This document shows, piece by piece, positions 33,101 through 44,900 of a stretch of 64,000 bases of DNA. The stretch spans positions 44,148,979 through 44,212,978 of the forward strand of contig NC_090704.1 of the NCBI RefSeq assembly GCF_040954835.1. Reading direction: 5' to 3'. A program made the position numbers and the translations under genes. Origin of the DNA: Lepisosteus oculatus (lineage: Eukaryota; Chordata; Actinopteri; Semionotiformes; Lepisosteidae). The notes beneath the pieces were generated by a model, which made no database searches, was not told the origin of the DNA, and saw only the letters and a program-made list of their open reading frames with translations. Position 1 is the stretch's first letter. Each line of letters begins with the position of its first letter.

Positions 33101-33731
33101 TGTTTGTCAGTTTTAAGTACATTTCTCTTCTTGAAGCATCAGAGCAGAAGATCATAAAAATATGAGCACAGCAGCACAGTGCTTTACCTTTACGCGTTAA
33201 AAGCACATTCGGGAATTTCCAGAATGAGTGATCAAACTGTTTTATTTTCAGTTAGACTGTCTAATTCAGTCGGCTACACGGGCTATGGTTTGATGTTATA
33301 GTACAACTGAAATTGAAACGCTTGAAATTCGCTTGAAATTCAAAAGTAAGGACCCTTATTTGTAACCTAAAGCATTGTTTTGTGGACATTTGGGACATGC
33401 ACCAGTTCCCTATATGGTTTTAGTGGTTTTGATTTATACCAAAGTACACTGTGGTAGTATTAGTTTCCTTGGCATTAATGATTAGTCTTTCAAATAATCA
33501 GACACAGAAATACTAAACACTGTATCCCTGGGGTGCCGTTTCCATGCAGGTGGTGATGACAAACTCGTAAAGGTCTGGGGGTACACTGAAGGAGAGGTGA
33601 CCCACATTGGCATCGGGCACAGTGGCAACATCACCCGTGTGAAGATCTGTTCCAACAGCAAGTACATCATCACTTCCAGTGCAGACGGCGCAGTGCTCAG
33701 GTGGAAGTACCCACACCCAGTCTCAGACTAA
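21058..33731 (+). CDS. cfap52: Cilia- and flagella-associated protein 52 (WDR16), complete, 619 codons
   Basis: WD-repeat protein bound inside the doublet microtubules of motile cilia and flagella; loss in humans is linked to laterality defects. Fourteen exons join without a break (1860 nt with stop), one residue shorter than human (620). The product matches human CFAP52 end to end: HPDQEH, YPLGCTV, SGQVTFMGFK, SPSDLYLVSLGG, TTTGDVLK, GGVTSITLRGQGHQF, KNDIRVWH, ISAWNDGKIR, NNAH, VTASSDGTCIIWDLV, CYHPEEFQIITSGTDRK and EVTHIGIGHSGNIT. WD signatures recur (VWDYSR, VWNIES, VWELDL, VWHTET, VWEIGQ, IWDLV, VWGYTE), as for two stacked propellers. The ATG context is ACGATGG. The gene runs head-to-tail after the TBC1D24-like gene. 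Confidence 0.97.
21119..22678 (+). other. cfap52 intron 1, with a GC-rich unexplained block
   Basis: 1.56 kb. Positions about 21620-22240 are clearly more GC-rich than the flanks and rich in CAGG and GGAGG. It may be an old mobile-element fragment. No coding family recognised. Confidence 0.45.
22679..22878 (+). CDS. cfap52: cfap52 exon 2
   Basis: 200 nt, from QVFSGLIAHPDQEH to GQVTFMGFK. Acceptor TTTCTCAG, donor GTAAAC. Confidence 0.97.
22879..23544 (+). other. cfap52 intron 2
   Basis: 666 bp, AT-rich with a short (ATT)n run near 23178. Nothing else recognised. Confidence 0.55.
23545..23681 (+). CDS. cfap52: cfap52 exon 3
   Basis: 137 nt, ADIIVWDYSRKEMYT to SLGGQDDG. Acceptor TTGCAG, donor GTAATT. 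Confidence 0.97.
23682..24604 (+). other. cfap52 intron 3
   Basis: 923 bp, AT-rich; holds a SINE 3' part at 24165-24310. Confidence 0.55.
24165..24310 (+). repeat. Decayed SINE 3' part
   Basis: Reads CTCTTGAACAAGATTTCACC, ATTGCTCCACTAAAATG and CCAGCTGTATAAATGG. This is the common fish SINE order of a GAGCAAGGCCCTTAACCC block before a CTGTATAAATGG block. Related blocks occur at 63670-63945. Confidence 0.5.
24605..24733 (+). CDS. cfap52: cfap52 exon 4
   Basis: 129 nt, SIVVWNIESREAICGSP to FVSAG plus AA. Acceptor CTTTCAG, donor GTAAGT. Confidence 0.96.
24734..25198 (+). other. cfap52 intron 4
   Basis: 465 bp, nothing recognised. Confidence 0.5.
25199..25298 (+). CDS. cfap52: cfap52 exon 5
   Basis: 100 nt, NGTLRVWELDLPNRKI to RIVKCLE. 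Acceptor CATGCAG, donor GTAAGT. Confidence 0.96.
25444..25560 (+). CDS. cfap52: cfap52 exon 6
   Basis: 117 nt, IPEDDSFFYCGTTTGDVLK to EKFSK. Acceptor ATTTTAG, donor GTGGGT. Confidence 0.96.
25561..26156 (+). other. cfap52 intron 6
   Basis: 596 bp, AT-rich, nothing recognised. Confidence 0.5.
26157..26257 (+). CDS. cfap52: cfap52 exon 7
   Basis: 101 nt, GVNTLKMLKTGDMLVGSG to NFKPM plus AA. Acceptor CCTGCAG, donor GTATGA. Confidence 0.93.
26378..26548 (+). CDS. cfap52: cfap52 exon 8
   Basis: 171 nt, KKVQLEGGVTSITLRGQG to VNDVAFP plus TT. Acceptor TTTTAAG, donor GTAAGT. Confidence 0.96.
26549..27350 (+). other. cfap52 intron 8
   Basis: 802 bp, AT-rich with a T13 run near 26890. Nothing recognised. 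Confidence 0.5.
27351..27499 (+). CDS. cfap52: cfap52 exon 9
   Basis: 149 nt, GSSDLFATCSKNDIRVWH to MRDGRSIIS. Acceptor TCTTCCAG, donor GTAAGG. Confidence 0.96.
27500..27952 (+). other. cfap52 intron 9
   Basis: 453 bp, nothing recognised. Confidence 0.5.
27953..28098 (+). CDS. cfap52: cfap52 exon 10
   Basis: 146 nt, AWNDGKIRVFTPESGKL to IVSGGGEGQ. Acceptor CTCTCAG, donor GTAAGC. Confidence 0.96.
28099..28402 (+). other. cfap52 intron 10
   Basis: 304 bp, nothing recognised. Confidence 0.5.
28403..28554 (+). CDS. cfap52: cfap52 exon 11
   Basis: 152 nt, VRVWEIGQGFHRLAETM to GTCIIWDL plus GT. Acceptor GTTCAG, donor GTAAGT. Confidence 0.96.
28555..29638 (+). other. cfap52 intron 11
   Basis: 1.1 kb, AT-rich, nothing recognised. 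Confidence 0.5.
29639..29741 (+). CDS. cfap52: cfap52 exon 12
   Basis: 103 nt, VRVVRNQMVLANTLF to IITSGTDRK. Acceptor CTGGTAG, donor GTAAGG. Confidence 0.96.
29742..32921 (+). other. cfap52 intron 12 (largest)
   Basis: 3.2 kb, AT-rich; holds an (AAT)n run at about 31302-31335 and a 5'-truncated 5S-type SINE at 31465-31592. Confidence 0.55.
31465..31592 (-). repeat. 5'-truncated copy of the 5S-derived SINE
   Basis: Matches the 3' 120 bp of the copy at 3373-3915: CATAGCGCTTTTCTGGACAC, AAAGCGCTTTACAGGTAATG and GGATCCCCTCCACCACC. It stops after GCAGCCATAG with no 5S head. Confidence 0.75.
32922..33033 (+). CDS. cfap52: cfap52 exon 13
   Basis: 112 nt, IGYWEVFDGSAIRELEGS to GNHFVT plus G. Acceptor CTTTGTAG, donor GTACAG. 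Confidence 0.96.
33034..33549 (+). other. cfap52 intron 13
   Basis: 516 bp, nothing recognised. Confidence 0.5.
33550..33731 (+). CDS. cfap52: cfap52 exon 14 (last) with stop
   Basis: 182 nt, GGDDKLVKVWGYTEGEV to LRWKYPHPVSD, then TAA at 33729-33731. Acceptor CATGCAG. Confidence 0.97.
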
Positions 33732-33904
33732 AAGACTGGCTGGCGGGCCGACTGGGTGCCATTCTGCCCAGGATCACAAGGCAAATGCTTGTAGGACAGT
33801 GACAGTAACCATGAGGGTTTCCCAGCTACCTGTGCAGTTGTACCCATTGTAACTTTCAAAACACAAATTAACTGCAGTATTTTTTCAGCTATACATAGTT
33901 GTTA

Positions 33905-33910
33905 AATAAA
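33905..33910 (+). terminator. cfap52: cfap52 poly(A) signal
   Basis: Canonical AATAAA 174 nt after the stop codon, followed by GTGTGAAG. Confidence 0.7.
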
Positions 33911-36594
33911 GTGTGAAGAATATTTAAAGAGCTGGCATTAATTGATGTGTAACTACATCACCCCAATATCTAACTCATGACTGCAGGGCAGTCTTTTTCC
34001 ACACTGCATTTATTGATCCCACTGGGATGGCAGACAAATTACAGGAGTCAAAAAGTAATTTATGGGTGTTTTGTACTCCTGCAAAACTCTTTGTCAATTC
34101 ATTTGATTAAAAAATGGCAAGAAAGCCAAATGTGTCTAGCGGTTTAAAAAATATTATTAGCTAAGTGCTGAAATAATATTAATGTTTTATTAAATTTAAT
34201 TATTGAAGATATAACAGAGATTTAAGTAGGTAACGATTCAGTCAATATGAACATATTTTGGGAAAATGATGCATTTGAGATTTTTATGTTTATGTTTGTG
34301 GTTGAAAACATCTTATGGAGAAAAGAGACAGCAACTTTGTTCTTAGCACAACAGTACACACTTCGAAAGTGTCGCTCTAGTCGGATGGTACAGTTGATTC
34401 AAATGGAGTAAAGTGCTGTGTTTCACATCCTGTACTTCCAGTGTTAGAAGTCTTCCTTGCATCAAATTCATTTGGTCTGAGAAAATACAGGCCTATTTAT
34501 TCTGCAGGCCAAAGGATGTAGTTTAACTGAATTTTAATGTATCAGTGAATTCATGTCAAGAGTGGACACCAGGATTCTGATAAAAGTGAATAAAGTCATA
34601 AAAGCATTACTTTAGTTGTATGAATACATATACCTATAGGAAATGGGAAATGCTATTCAAAATATATACCTTACATCAAGGCATTGAGCATACTGAATTA
34701 AAAATGTATCCTGCAGTTAGTTAACTTAAGTACTTAAGTGAAAAATACAGGAATACAGATACAAAAAAAAAAGGATTTCACAGTAATCCTTAGTGGCAGC
34801 TGAAGTATCGCTCCATGCATCCCAAAAAACAGAAAAAAAGGTCCTGTGTTGGGGAGAGTCGGGGTGGGGGTGGAGTTGAGGGGTGATTACTGGCTGTTTC
34901 TGATTAGGAGATCATTTTCATTCTGGTGTTTCAAAACCTAAATTATTGCGTCTGCCCACACACCCTGCCGGTGCAAGGCTGTGTTAAGTTAGCAAAACAC
35001 CAAGTTTACATAACAGGGCATTCAAAGGTCCCCAGTCTGCCCTGAACACTGAGCAGGTCTAGTATTTACTTGAGTGTGCTGGGTGCTCTATAGTGTGAAG
35101 AAGAGAGCACATGCGCTGATTCATTACTATCAATGTGGGGAAAGGTTAAAATGTCCCACAAAGATAACTCCTAAAAGACCAGATTAATTTCATTAGCAGT
35201 TTCACTTAAAACGTATAAAATATTTTTATTTTCATTGCCATTTACCCTCGCTGAGTAAATAATGCTTACTAGCTCTTACCTGACTGCATTCTGAATCCTG
35301 ACAGTAAGGAGCCTCTAATGTTTTTCCTAACTAGACCTGAAAAAATATGGTCCATTATCTTTTTCCTCCTTGTTTTGTATAATAACAATTGTTGATGAGT
35401 ACAATCAATGAAAAATACATATTTATCTTTGACTGTGCACTGTCCCGATTTCAAAACAATTCCCTTCATCACTAAATCCCTTTTCTTACTTTACATGACA
35501 AAAGGTTTTTGGAGGTTGTGTCTGTAATTTATCATTAGCTTCTTATCCTTAGGCTTCTGTTTGTCTTGACTTTCACAAGGAGATAGTGGCTTAATCAAAT
35601 AAAGATTATGGGTTTCTTATATTGGATGGATGGGATTCAACCTTGTTTTCACTGTACGTCCACAGCGTACCATAAATAAACACTTCTTCTACAGAATAAA
35701 GAAGGCATACAGAGGATGTGTGAATCACATCTCTGTGGGTTGATAGGTATTATGTATCCTTAATACCTAAATTTAGACAGAGACACACACCAATTAAAAC
35801 CCCTCCACTTCCTGCCTCCTGTCTTTGTTTTACTCTGTGATTGCTTTTTAAAATGCACAAGAGTCTGTATAGCTAGCCCATCAGTAGGGTGACTTATACT
35901 GAACATGAATTTGCCTTTGGAACCTGTAGCACAGCAGCCATAATCATGAATTATAAGAGACATTGGGAAAATTATTTCCCTTTAAATGAAGTGGCATCAC
36001 ATCTGTACATTGCAGCGAATCCTTGAAATGTTTATATGGCTTCCTGGTGACTGTTGATGAACTAAGAAAACAGGAAAAAAATCTGGGATGACCTTTTAAA
36101 GTATTTAGCCTCATTTATGTAAAAAAAACAGCACAATAATTATCATTACCATTATTGATGAGAATAACATTGCATTTTGAGATACCACTTCTAACTTTAT
36201 TTCTAAAGTTAATGAAGTCATTAAAGTGATTAACGCATAATCTGGGCTAAATGCTTTTTTTTTTAATTGAATGGCCACTCCATTGCATTAATTTCAATGT
36301 CACAACATACGGTCTCTGGAATTGCTTACGGGACCGCTAGAGGGCAGCAAACACTCGTAGGACTGAACGATCATTTCCAGTTCTTCCAGTTCGCGAAGAA
36401 CACACACCGTGTGTGTGGACAAAGTTTATTTTTCCCGTTTTGTGTCTCATCTTGAGCACAAAACTGATTTGATTCCACACTGCACATGACGCGCACAGCA
36501 TTTCCAAAAAGTTAATTTCTCTTTGTGTATTTATAAAAAAAAAATATGACAATTAGAACTTACTAAATAAAACCAGATATGTAACCGTGTCCCT

Positions 36595-36745
36595 TTGCTC
36601 CCAGCGTATTCCGTACACCCTTCTACTACCTCCTCTCACTGAGTATATTCACTGTGCATAAATTTCTGTATTTTGTAGCTATTCTGTGAAGCGCCTCGAG
36701 AAGCTAGTTTTAAAAGCGCTGCATATAAAAACAAGTTTTTAATGC
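36595..36745 (+). repeat. Old repeat with L2-like 3' tail
   Basis: Contains TGTGAAGCGCCTCGAGAAG and TTTTAAAAGCGCTGCATAT before an A-rich end, the typical AAGCGC-type tail of L2-like elements. Confidence 0.4.
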
Positions 36746-36939
36746 GGAATCGAAAGCTACAGAATGCAACACAAAGGAATGGATGATAGCAAATAATGCA
36801 TGCGTGACAACATTTCAGGTCGTGCACGTTCCTTACGAGGGGAAATACACCGCCGTTCGCGAAATGAACACAGAAACGTCTTTCTCTAAACATCTGTTGA
36901 GCCTCTATTTTTTTTTTTTGGCGCTTCCGCATAAACACC

Positions 36940-38900
36940 TTTTACCGTGTCAACCTGACGTCAGCAGGCAGCATCGCCGGCTGTCGCCGCGAGTAGCACT
37001 GTCTAGCCCTCCGCTCCCTCCACGGCGACGACGCGCCGTCAACACAACGGCAGCGGCTTTTTTTCTCTCTCCTCCCAAACTAAACCAGGCTAATAAGATT
37101 CAGAGTGGGAGGGCAGATCCGCCAAACAGAAACACACACCGGCCCCGGGAGTAGAGAGAGAGAGAGAGGAGGGAGAGCTGGAGCCAGTTATCTTTGCGAG
37201 GCAGGGAGGGGGAGAGAAAGAGAGAGAGAAAAGAGCTCGGGAAAGGAAGCAAGTGTGCGGCGCACAAAACATGGAGTTACAGACAACTCACCTTTCCAGT
37301 CATTCCAGGTGCTGCCAGCGACTGGGATAGCAATGCGCGCAAGAGCACTGAGGCATCATCGGAATGTCTGAGGGGTGTCACACATGCACACCCGCCTGTG
37401 TCGCCGTGCTGCTGCAGTCCGCCTCTCTGTCCTGTAGCGTGAGGAAGAACTTCATTACTCCGAGGCGGACAGGTGAGGAGCGCCGCCCCGGTGCCCGGCT
37501 CCGGCGTTGCTTATTCTCGTTTCTGAGCGTCAGGCGAGCAGGGGGAGAATGGATGACCAGGGGGAGGACAAACCGAGGAAGCACGAGAAGAGCAAGGCGC
37601 CCAAGCGCAAAGAGAAGAGGCGCAAACCTGGAAAGCTCTTCAGGAGGAAATCGCTGAAGTCGGTGGGGAATTTCATGAACAGGATCTTAAAAACTTTAGG
37701 CACCCTGGCTCACTTCGGCGATGTCAGCCCGCCCGATGCCGAAGACGACGACGGGGGGTTCCGGGATGGTACACCTTGCACGTTGAGTGCCCACTCAGGA
37801 AACCTTAAAGATGACATTCAGGTTGGGGAGAGCGCCGTCAAGAAGAGCGTGACACTGTCTTCCCACGGATCTATAAAGGAAAGGCTTTCTTGGAGCTACG
37901 GGGATAAAACGCCGGGTGTACTGGGTTTGAAGAATCACGGCAACACCTGTTTCATGAACGCCGTCGTTCAGTGCCTGAGCAATACGGACCTGTTCGCCGA
38001 GTACCTCGGTTTGGAACAGTACAAATCGGATTTCTGCCGGAGGAAAGTTAATGGGATTGTGAAAAGTGAAGATCTGCCCCACGCGAGGGGTGAAGTCACC
38101 GAGCAGCTGGCGTCGTTGGTCAGGGCGCTGTGGACACTGGAATATACGCCACAGTTGTCCGTTGAGTTCAAGGTAGGTCACCTGTGGCTATAGGATATAC
38201 CTACCCGTCCCTTTTATGCGTGCGTGTGTGAGTGAGCGTAAACGGCAGATTTACTGCCCAGATGGGGAAAGGGGGGAAAGTCAAAACGAAAAGCTGGACC
38301 ACAGACGCAAGATTTTAACGCGACCACATCGAGTGCAACTTTGCAGTTTGGCTTCAGTCAGCCCTGCCATGAGAGCGACATCTTGAATTAGTGGATCGGG
38401 GCTCGCAGTCGATTCGTAAAAGCGCCCAGCGACCCGTTGACAGTCAGCTGATTGGAGCACGGCTGTTTAAAGATAAACGCTGTTTTTTTTTAAAAAAGAA
38501 AGTGTTTTACGCAGGCACGTCTCCAGCAGGGCGCGATGCGATTATTCCTGTTGCAACAGGTCTCGGAGCCCGCGCCAGGCGCGGCGCTGATTACAGTTCA
38601 AACAGCGACCGCCGGTGCCTCTTCCTCGGTCCTGCTTATCTCGAAGCCCACCGCCACTTCCGCGAGCGAGCGCAGGTAACCCGGTGGGAGGAGCTCGGGC
38701 TCGTCCACGCCGGCCTGGGGGAGCTGTCTCCTGGGCTTTCAATGCAAACGCGCGGCGGAGACCGGAGGTCTCGCCAGGCTGCGGTTTCCTTCGCGCAGGA
38801 GCGTCTTTCTGCGGCGTCCCTTAAGGGAACCGGACAGTTTGGGATGTTTGGAGGAAGGGAAGGCGCGACTATAAACACAGTTCGGGTCGACTGTGGCTGT
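36940..38900. promoter_or_regulatory. usp43: usp43 CpG-rich promoter and first-exon region
   Basis: CpG is frequent across this span and rare in the AT-rich flanks. It includes GA-rich runs at about 37155-37240 and surrounds coding exon 1. The start of transcription is not defined. No TATA box at a convincing place. Confidence 0.6.
37549..38172 (+). CDS. usp43: usp43 coding exon 1 (Cys box)
   Basis: 624 nt, exactly 208 codons, ending TPQLSVEFK. Donor GTAGGT. Confidence 0.95.
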
Positions 38901-41900
38901 CGGCTCGTTAAGTACTGATGGAGCAAGTCCTTAACTGCTGAGGCAGTCCCCTTCACTGCCCGGGATCGCGTCTTTAAACACAGAGCCCTAGTGCTTTAGT
39001 GCATTCATGTAAGACGACTGTACCGCCAACACGTGCGGTTAGGGTTTGATCAGCCTTGTTGGTCTGGCTATTTGAGAACGAGGGCGACGTGACCATAAAC
39101 CGCCACCCCCCCATACACACACACACACAAATAATTACTCAATTGCATTCACTTAAAAGTTTCTTGAAGACTTTATTTAAGTTCTGATTGTAGGGACAAT
39201 CAGTGTTCAAGCTCAGGAATCGGTGACTTGTGTCAGTGATTGGTGCTGTGTTGGCTCAAACTTCTGGACAAAGAAGGGGCTCCCACAACCATTTGATTTG
39301 AAACAAGGTGGGTCTGTGGAATGTCCATCTTCTTTGACCTCAAGAGACAAGTCCACCCAAGGTCAGTCCTGGAATGTTTTTTTTAATCAGTGTCCCGCTG
39401 TAGCACTTCCTGGGCAGGTGCCATGAGGGATCACCAGTATCTGAACTGGGATTGGAATGCAGCTGCACTATTTTCTCCAGTTTGCCTTTGTTAGGATTGG
39501 CATGCCGGCGAGGTGGTTGGGGCTGATGCTTGAGAGTTCCTGGGTCAATTCCAGATGTTGGAAACCTTTGTGTGGAGTTTGCATGTTCTCCCCTAATCAG
39601 CGGTGCTCAGATTTCCTCCCGTCTTCCAAATGACATGCTGGCTGGCTTAATCGGTGGCCCTGAATCATCGCTGTGTGCTTGTGTCCTGGTGGTGACGGTA
39701 TCCCATCCAGAGTGCAGTTCGACCCTGTGCCCTGTTCTTGTGGGACAGGCTCCAGGCTGGCCTTTAAGAGTGATGACTGACTTCCTGACACTGGTTAGAG
39801 GGTGTTCATTGGTGATATAAGCCCTTCACTTCTAATACAGTGTAAATGCATAATAATAAAACCAAATGCAGAATTCCACCTTGTTTGCAAGTACTGTAGC
39901 TCTGACAAATCCATTGCCTCCCATTTTTCAGCCCTTGCCCCTGACTGATTCTGATTTATCTTAATTTGCTCAAAGCTGTAGATACCTCTGTTCTGTTACG
40001 AGTCAATTATATGCCTAAACAAGTCTGTAATGTATTTTTTTTTGCTGTTTGCACAAAGGCAGAGCCGCGCAGTAGCTAAGCCAAGAGATGCTATCCTTGA
40101 CAAGTCAGTGCTCTCCTTGTTGCCTGAGCTGTTCTCCCAATTAGCCCTCCAGGAATTTTCAGGGAGGAGGGAAGATGCACAGAACACGCCTGTGACCAGA
40201 ATTATTTAGCAGCCCAGATGCAGATGATTGCTTTCTCTACAAGTGCTTCTCACTTCTGTCATGGAGAGTTTGCTGCTTAACAGGAAACACTGGCCAGCGG
40301 ATTCTGAGACCTTCGGGGGGGGAACACAAGGCAAATATATGCGCTCCTGGAAGAATGCTGTTTGACCACAGCCTTACGGTCCTCATCTGTCTTTTGCATG
40401 AAGAACTTGCCCTTTTCATGCAGCACAAGCAACACGCAAAGTATAGCTAAAGCAAACTGCCAGCGAAAAGATCTCTGGGTAGACTCAGGTTGGCGTTGTC
40501 CTGGGACTGCAGAAGATTGTTCTCCGTGCTCGCCAGGAGGTGAACCTGAAGGGCTGTATTCTGAGTAACGTACAGTATGAGAGCACTAGACGAATGTATA
40601 GGAAGCATGATGGAGACGGCTCTGTTCGTCCTGCTCTGTGTGTGTTTGGGGCAGGATGTGGGGGATCGTGAGGAGTTCCCGAGCAGGGCTTCTTCTCCAG
40701 ACGCTGTCCAGCCGGGAAAAGCACGCTTCCCGCCTCACAGACGGAGGAAGCCGATACAAGAAACGAACTACTGCCTTTTTACTGTACGGCAGTAGGATGC
40801 ATGCCATTATTTTCCTTTTCAGTTAGCTTTGCCAAATACATAATTGGGTTTCAATTTGGAACATAGCTAGGAGGCTGTTTAGAGTTTAGGCAGAAGTGGT
40901 TGCAGTGAAGCCCTTGACTCTGAAAAGCATAGACTGTAAAGAACACTCATCTCGTACACATTGTGTTCCGAGAATAACGAGACATCAATGACCCCTGCGT
41001 CCTCCAACAGCATTATTCATGCTAAACCGGATGATTTAAGGGTAGGAATTTAACCAGGCTACGTCTCCATTAAATACGGCGGACCACATTGTAAGGAAGC
41101 TTAGGAATTTCAGTGAAAAGAGGATTTTTTCACTAAATGACTCTCTTTGGGGCAAAGTGGCCGGAAATTGTATTTACTAAGAGGATTTACTTCTATGAAA
41201 CTGAAAAACGCAATGCCATTTCAATTGTCCTGAATAAATCACTTTTAATTACAACCTTTTTTTTTAGTTACAATGGAGCTGAATTCATTTTAGGAAACTG
41301 ATATTGGAGAGTCTGATTTGCCCTAAAGTCAATCATACACAGCTGACAGCGATTTTAAGTACAGGACAGTCTATAAATAAAAACAGCCTGACGCGGTCTG
41401 ACAATGCTGCGCAGCTACTGAACTTGGTGTGTACAGTACTGCATGTGCTAGGAATGACACATGCAGATAAACAGGTCTTAATTACTGCAAAAGGGCAGAA
41501 GCCAAGTGTAATTAGCTTCGATCGGCCAGCCAAGGTCTAAATAGATGTTAGTGTCACAAAACATTTCACACAGATAGCTGTAGAAATGGAATCAGTGCTA
41601 GGAACAGGTGCTAGCATTAATTAGACTTCAAACTGTCTTTCTAATGTCATTGTATTGGCAGTTTGAGGAAGGTTCTGTCCCGGGCAGGGGACAGAGGGGT
41701 ATCTGCAGCATCCGGGGACAATAGGCACTTGAGACTCATTTCAGTGCTTCACTCTGAACCCTCTTGTAAGTTCTGCAGTGGTGTGGATTCCTAGCGTGGA
41801 TTGGCCCTGCTCTGGCCCCAGGGACTGCTGGTGTCCTCTGGCATGACCTCCGATTCAAGTTAAGTGTTTCCACAACGTTTCCTCAACCTAGTTGACATGA

Positions 41901-44900
41901 TACAATAAGACTTTCACAAGACCTTCAGAAAGAATGTACCAAGTGTGTCTCCTGGCCTGGGCTCATCCCACCTGCCACTTTCCACACACTCGGTATGTAG
42001 GATCCGCCTGTTCTCATGCTCGGAATCGTTTACTTCCCAGCTGCTTAATATTCGGGGTAGGTTCCTCTCAGTGCTCTGCTCACAGAATGCTAATCAGACC
42101 TTAAAATGAATGGTAGTGTCTTGATATGCGGCGTTGGACTGGGAGGAAGGTCGCTGGGTTTCTGCTTTCGGTAGATTGCTTCCCCAGCGTTCATTTTCGC
42201 TTCGCGTTTCGCTCCTGGGGGCCAAAAAATGGGATTTGTCCCGTAGCTCTGGAAACAGAGGTAGCAGCAATAACAAAAAACCCATCTCGACGACATTTAG
42301 ATCATAGGAACGAACTTCAACAAGCTGGTGCATTTCTGTATCTTTAAGTTTTCTAAATCCCCTCGGTGTAGTCAGTTTGTACTAGGTTAGGCAGAGCTTT
42401 GGCGCTGCCAGGTCTGAAATGGGTGTGATTTGTTGGGATTGTTGGTAGGCGGTTATCGCTGTAAATTGATGTCTTTGGAAAGAATAGCAAAATCCCCATG
42501 TGTGTGCTAACAGCCTGGCCCACAGTATGTGCAGCATCATTTTAAATCCTGTCCCTACCATAGTCATAAGCAAGACATTTGCCCTTCTATGATTGTAAGG
42601 GTTAGGCATTTAATAATAAGTAATGCAGACAGAGAATTACTAACAACTGTTTCGAATGTTTACTCTTGGCAAATGCCACATTCAGGCAAATTCACTTGAG
42701 TCACTTTGTGTCCTGAAGATGCCAGTTTGCGGTCGAGTCTCCAGCTGTTTCCTTTGTATTGACGTGTGCTTCCCAAACCATTCCTCAGTGCCCATAGTGG
42801 CGAGACTCTCTAGTGTCCTCGGTTTAGAAGGGTGTCCATTATACCAGCAGCCTTGACATTTCTTAGTGGTGGACATTGGAATGAAATGTGGTAGATTGAG
42901 GTGTTTGCAGATTATTTCATAATCATCTCCTAACTTGTGAAGGTCAGAAATCATTTGTCTGCAGTCCCTAAAGAGCTCTGTGTCATTCACCATGCTAACC
43001 TGCTACTGCTGTCTCCCTTGTGTCACCTCTTTTTATACCCTAGGGAAATGGGAAACCTTAAAAGGTATCTATATTGTGTCAGAGGCTTCCACTGCACTTC
43101 TGAAGAGCAGGGTGTTACTGTAAATCTTGATTTTGTTGGATTTTATTTATTAATGAATACCTAGAGGTACAGAAATGTACTCTATGAGCATAACAAAATG
43201 CTCATTGCAACGTTATGACAATTACAACAGAATATTTTTTTATTTTCTTAGTAACATCTTTCTGTGAAGATTTCTTACTCCCATTTTATTGGGGGGTGTA
43301 AATAAATGTTAAGAGCATTGTAAATCCCCTTACTCACTTTGCTTTCCTTGGCTTATATGACATCATGTACTGTATTCTGTTAGAAGAGGACAGAAACAAT
43401 GATATACAACTGTTTATTTAATGGAAATCTTCTGTCAGTACAATACGTTTCTGTTCTTAAATGAAATGAAACATCTGCTCCCCACAGAAAACCCTTTTGT
43501 GTATAACCTCTTAGACTAAACGTAGCATTTGGTCAACTTTTTTTTTTCATCTTGCAATTTATTTTTTAAAAAGCCCTGGTCTTAGTGTTCATCCAAATAA
43601 TATCTTCGAAACGAAGCGTGCTTTTCAGTGCGTTCGGAGGAAGAAGGCTGGTGGGCCCCAGACACTCAGGCACGGTTGGTTTCAAGCTAGATGTGGATTT
43701 ATCAAGTTCATGACCTGTCGGCGCGCGCGGTCTGCAAGTCTGAGCCGGCCGTTCTTCTTGTTGATGTCAGTGGGAGGGTGAGCGTGCAGATCTCCGAGAG
43801 AAATTGTTCGAGAAATTTCTGGACCCCTCATCCCTGCTTTGAACTCTTCTGTCCGCCCCCCAACATGCATTTCGCTTTTGTCACGTTGATCCATCACTTG
43901 CCACGTTACGGGTTCCGGGGGGACAAGGGGAAAAAAAAATGGCCCAGCGCGTTTACCCTTGAAATGTCGCCGCCTTGCAGTGTGACGTCTCCACCTGGTT
44001 GATTCATGGGTTATGAAAGAGGCAACGGCAGCAGAGATGAACTGCGACCCCGAGCCATGAAAGACTCCCGTTAATGAGAGCATGTGGCAGGAGTGCGCCG
44101 GTTGGCCTTCCCCTGGAAGAGCACTCCTTTGATTTTATTGGGCTCTGGATACGAAAAGGCGGGTGGTGCTCCTTTGAATGACTGAGAAGAGAAAAGGAGC
44201 GCGGTCGTTTATTTTGCCTTTGCTTCCTTCGGAATCAATTGGAGGGCAAGAGCAGCCGTGTCCTGTCTAGCGGGCCTCTGGCGAGCCGTCTTGAGGACTC
44301 GCCGACGCCACCCGCTGGTTCCGTGGAGGCTGGTATTGTTTTCCCCTCTCTGGTCGCCTTCCCCTGGCCATGCCAGTCCGCAACGGGGAGCAAGCCGTGC
44401 CGTGTGAAATGTCCGCACCATTGCTTGGCTTTGACGCGAGGAGGTCTGCCGGCTTGAGAATGGCAATCTTTTTGAGCGGCCATGTCATTAGTGTGTCTCG
44501 TTATGTTTTTTCCGGCTAAGGAAGCGTCTCTTCACTGCTCGTTTTAGCCACTGAGGACCCCCGCAGTGCGCGACCCCTCCTCGTGCGACTGTCTGCAGAG
44601 TAAGATGACAGCGCTCCTCCTTTACAGAACCTGCGAGAGGGAGAGGAATCCTGGGTTTGGATGTGTGCCTGACCATGCATGAAGCAAAAGCTGTTTCTGT
44701 TTCATTTTTAGTCGTCTGCGGAGCATGTGCGCAGATTTCACACCAATAGGGAGATGTTTAAAGAGACTGTCTTTTTTCCTTCCTCCACAGTGCTTGTGAG
44801 TGGTGTACAGACAGGTGCTGCTGTGCCTGGCAAAAAAAGAAAAAGTAACAGTAGAAATTAAAATGTTGGAAAAAGAATCCTTCTCCTTCCGTTCATAACA

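Larger units (their letters stand above)
33732..37548. other. cfap52 3' UTR and intergenic region up to usp43
   Basis: Positions 33732 to about 33930 are the cfap52 3' UTR. 34-36.5 kb is AT-rich with no coding signal. An L2-like tail lies at 36595-36745, and the GC-rich usp43 promoter begins near 36940. Confidence 0.55.

Noticed and set aside
38391-38918. 175-codon frame after usp43 exon 1
   Set aside because: GC-rich CpG-island intron sequence after a good donor; no homology to USP43.
43682-44083. 133-codon minus-strand and 103-codon plus-strand open frames in the GC-rich block
   Set aside because: Long frames are expected where GC is high; neither resembles a known protein.
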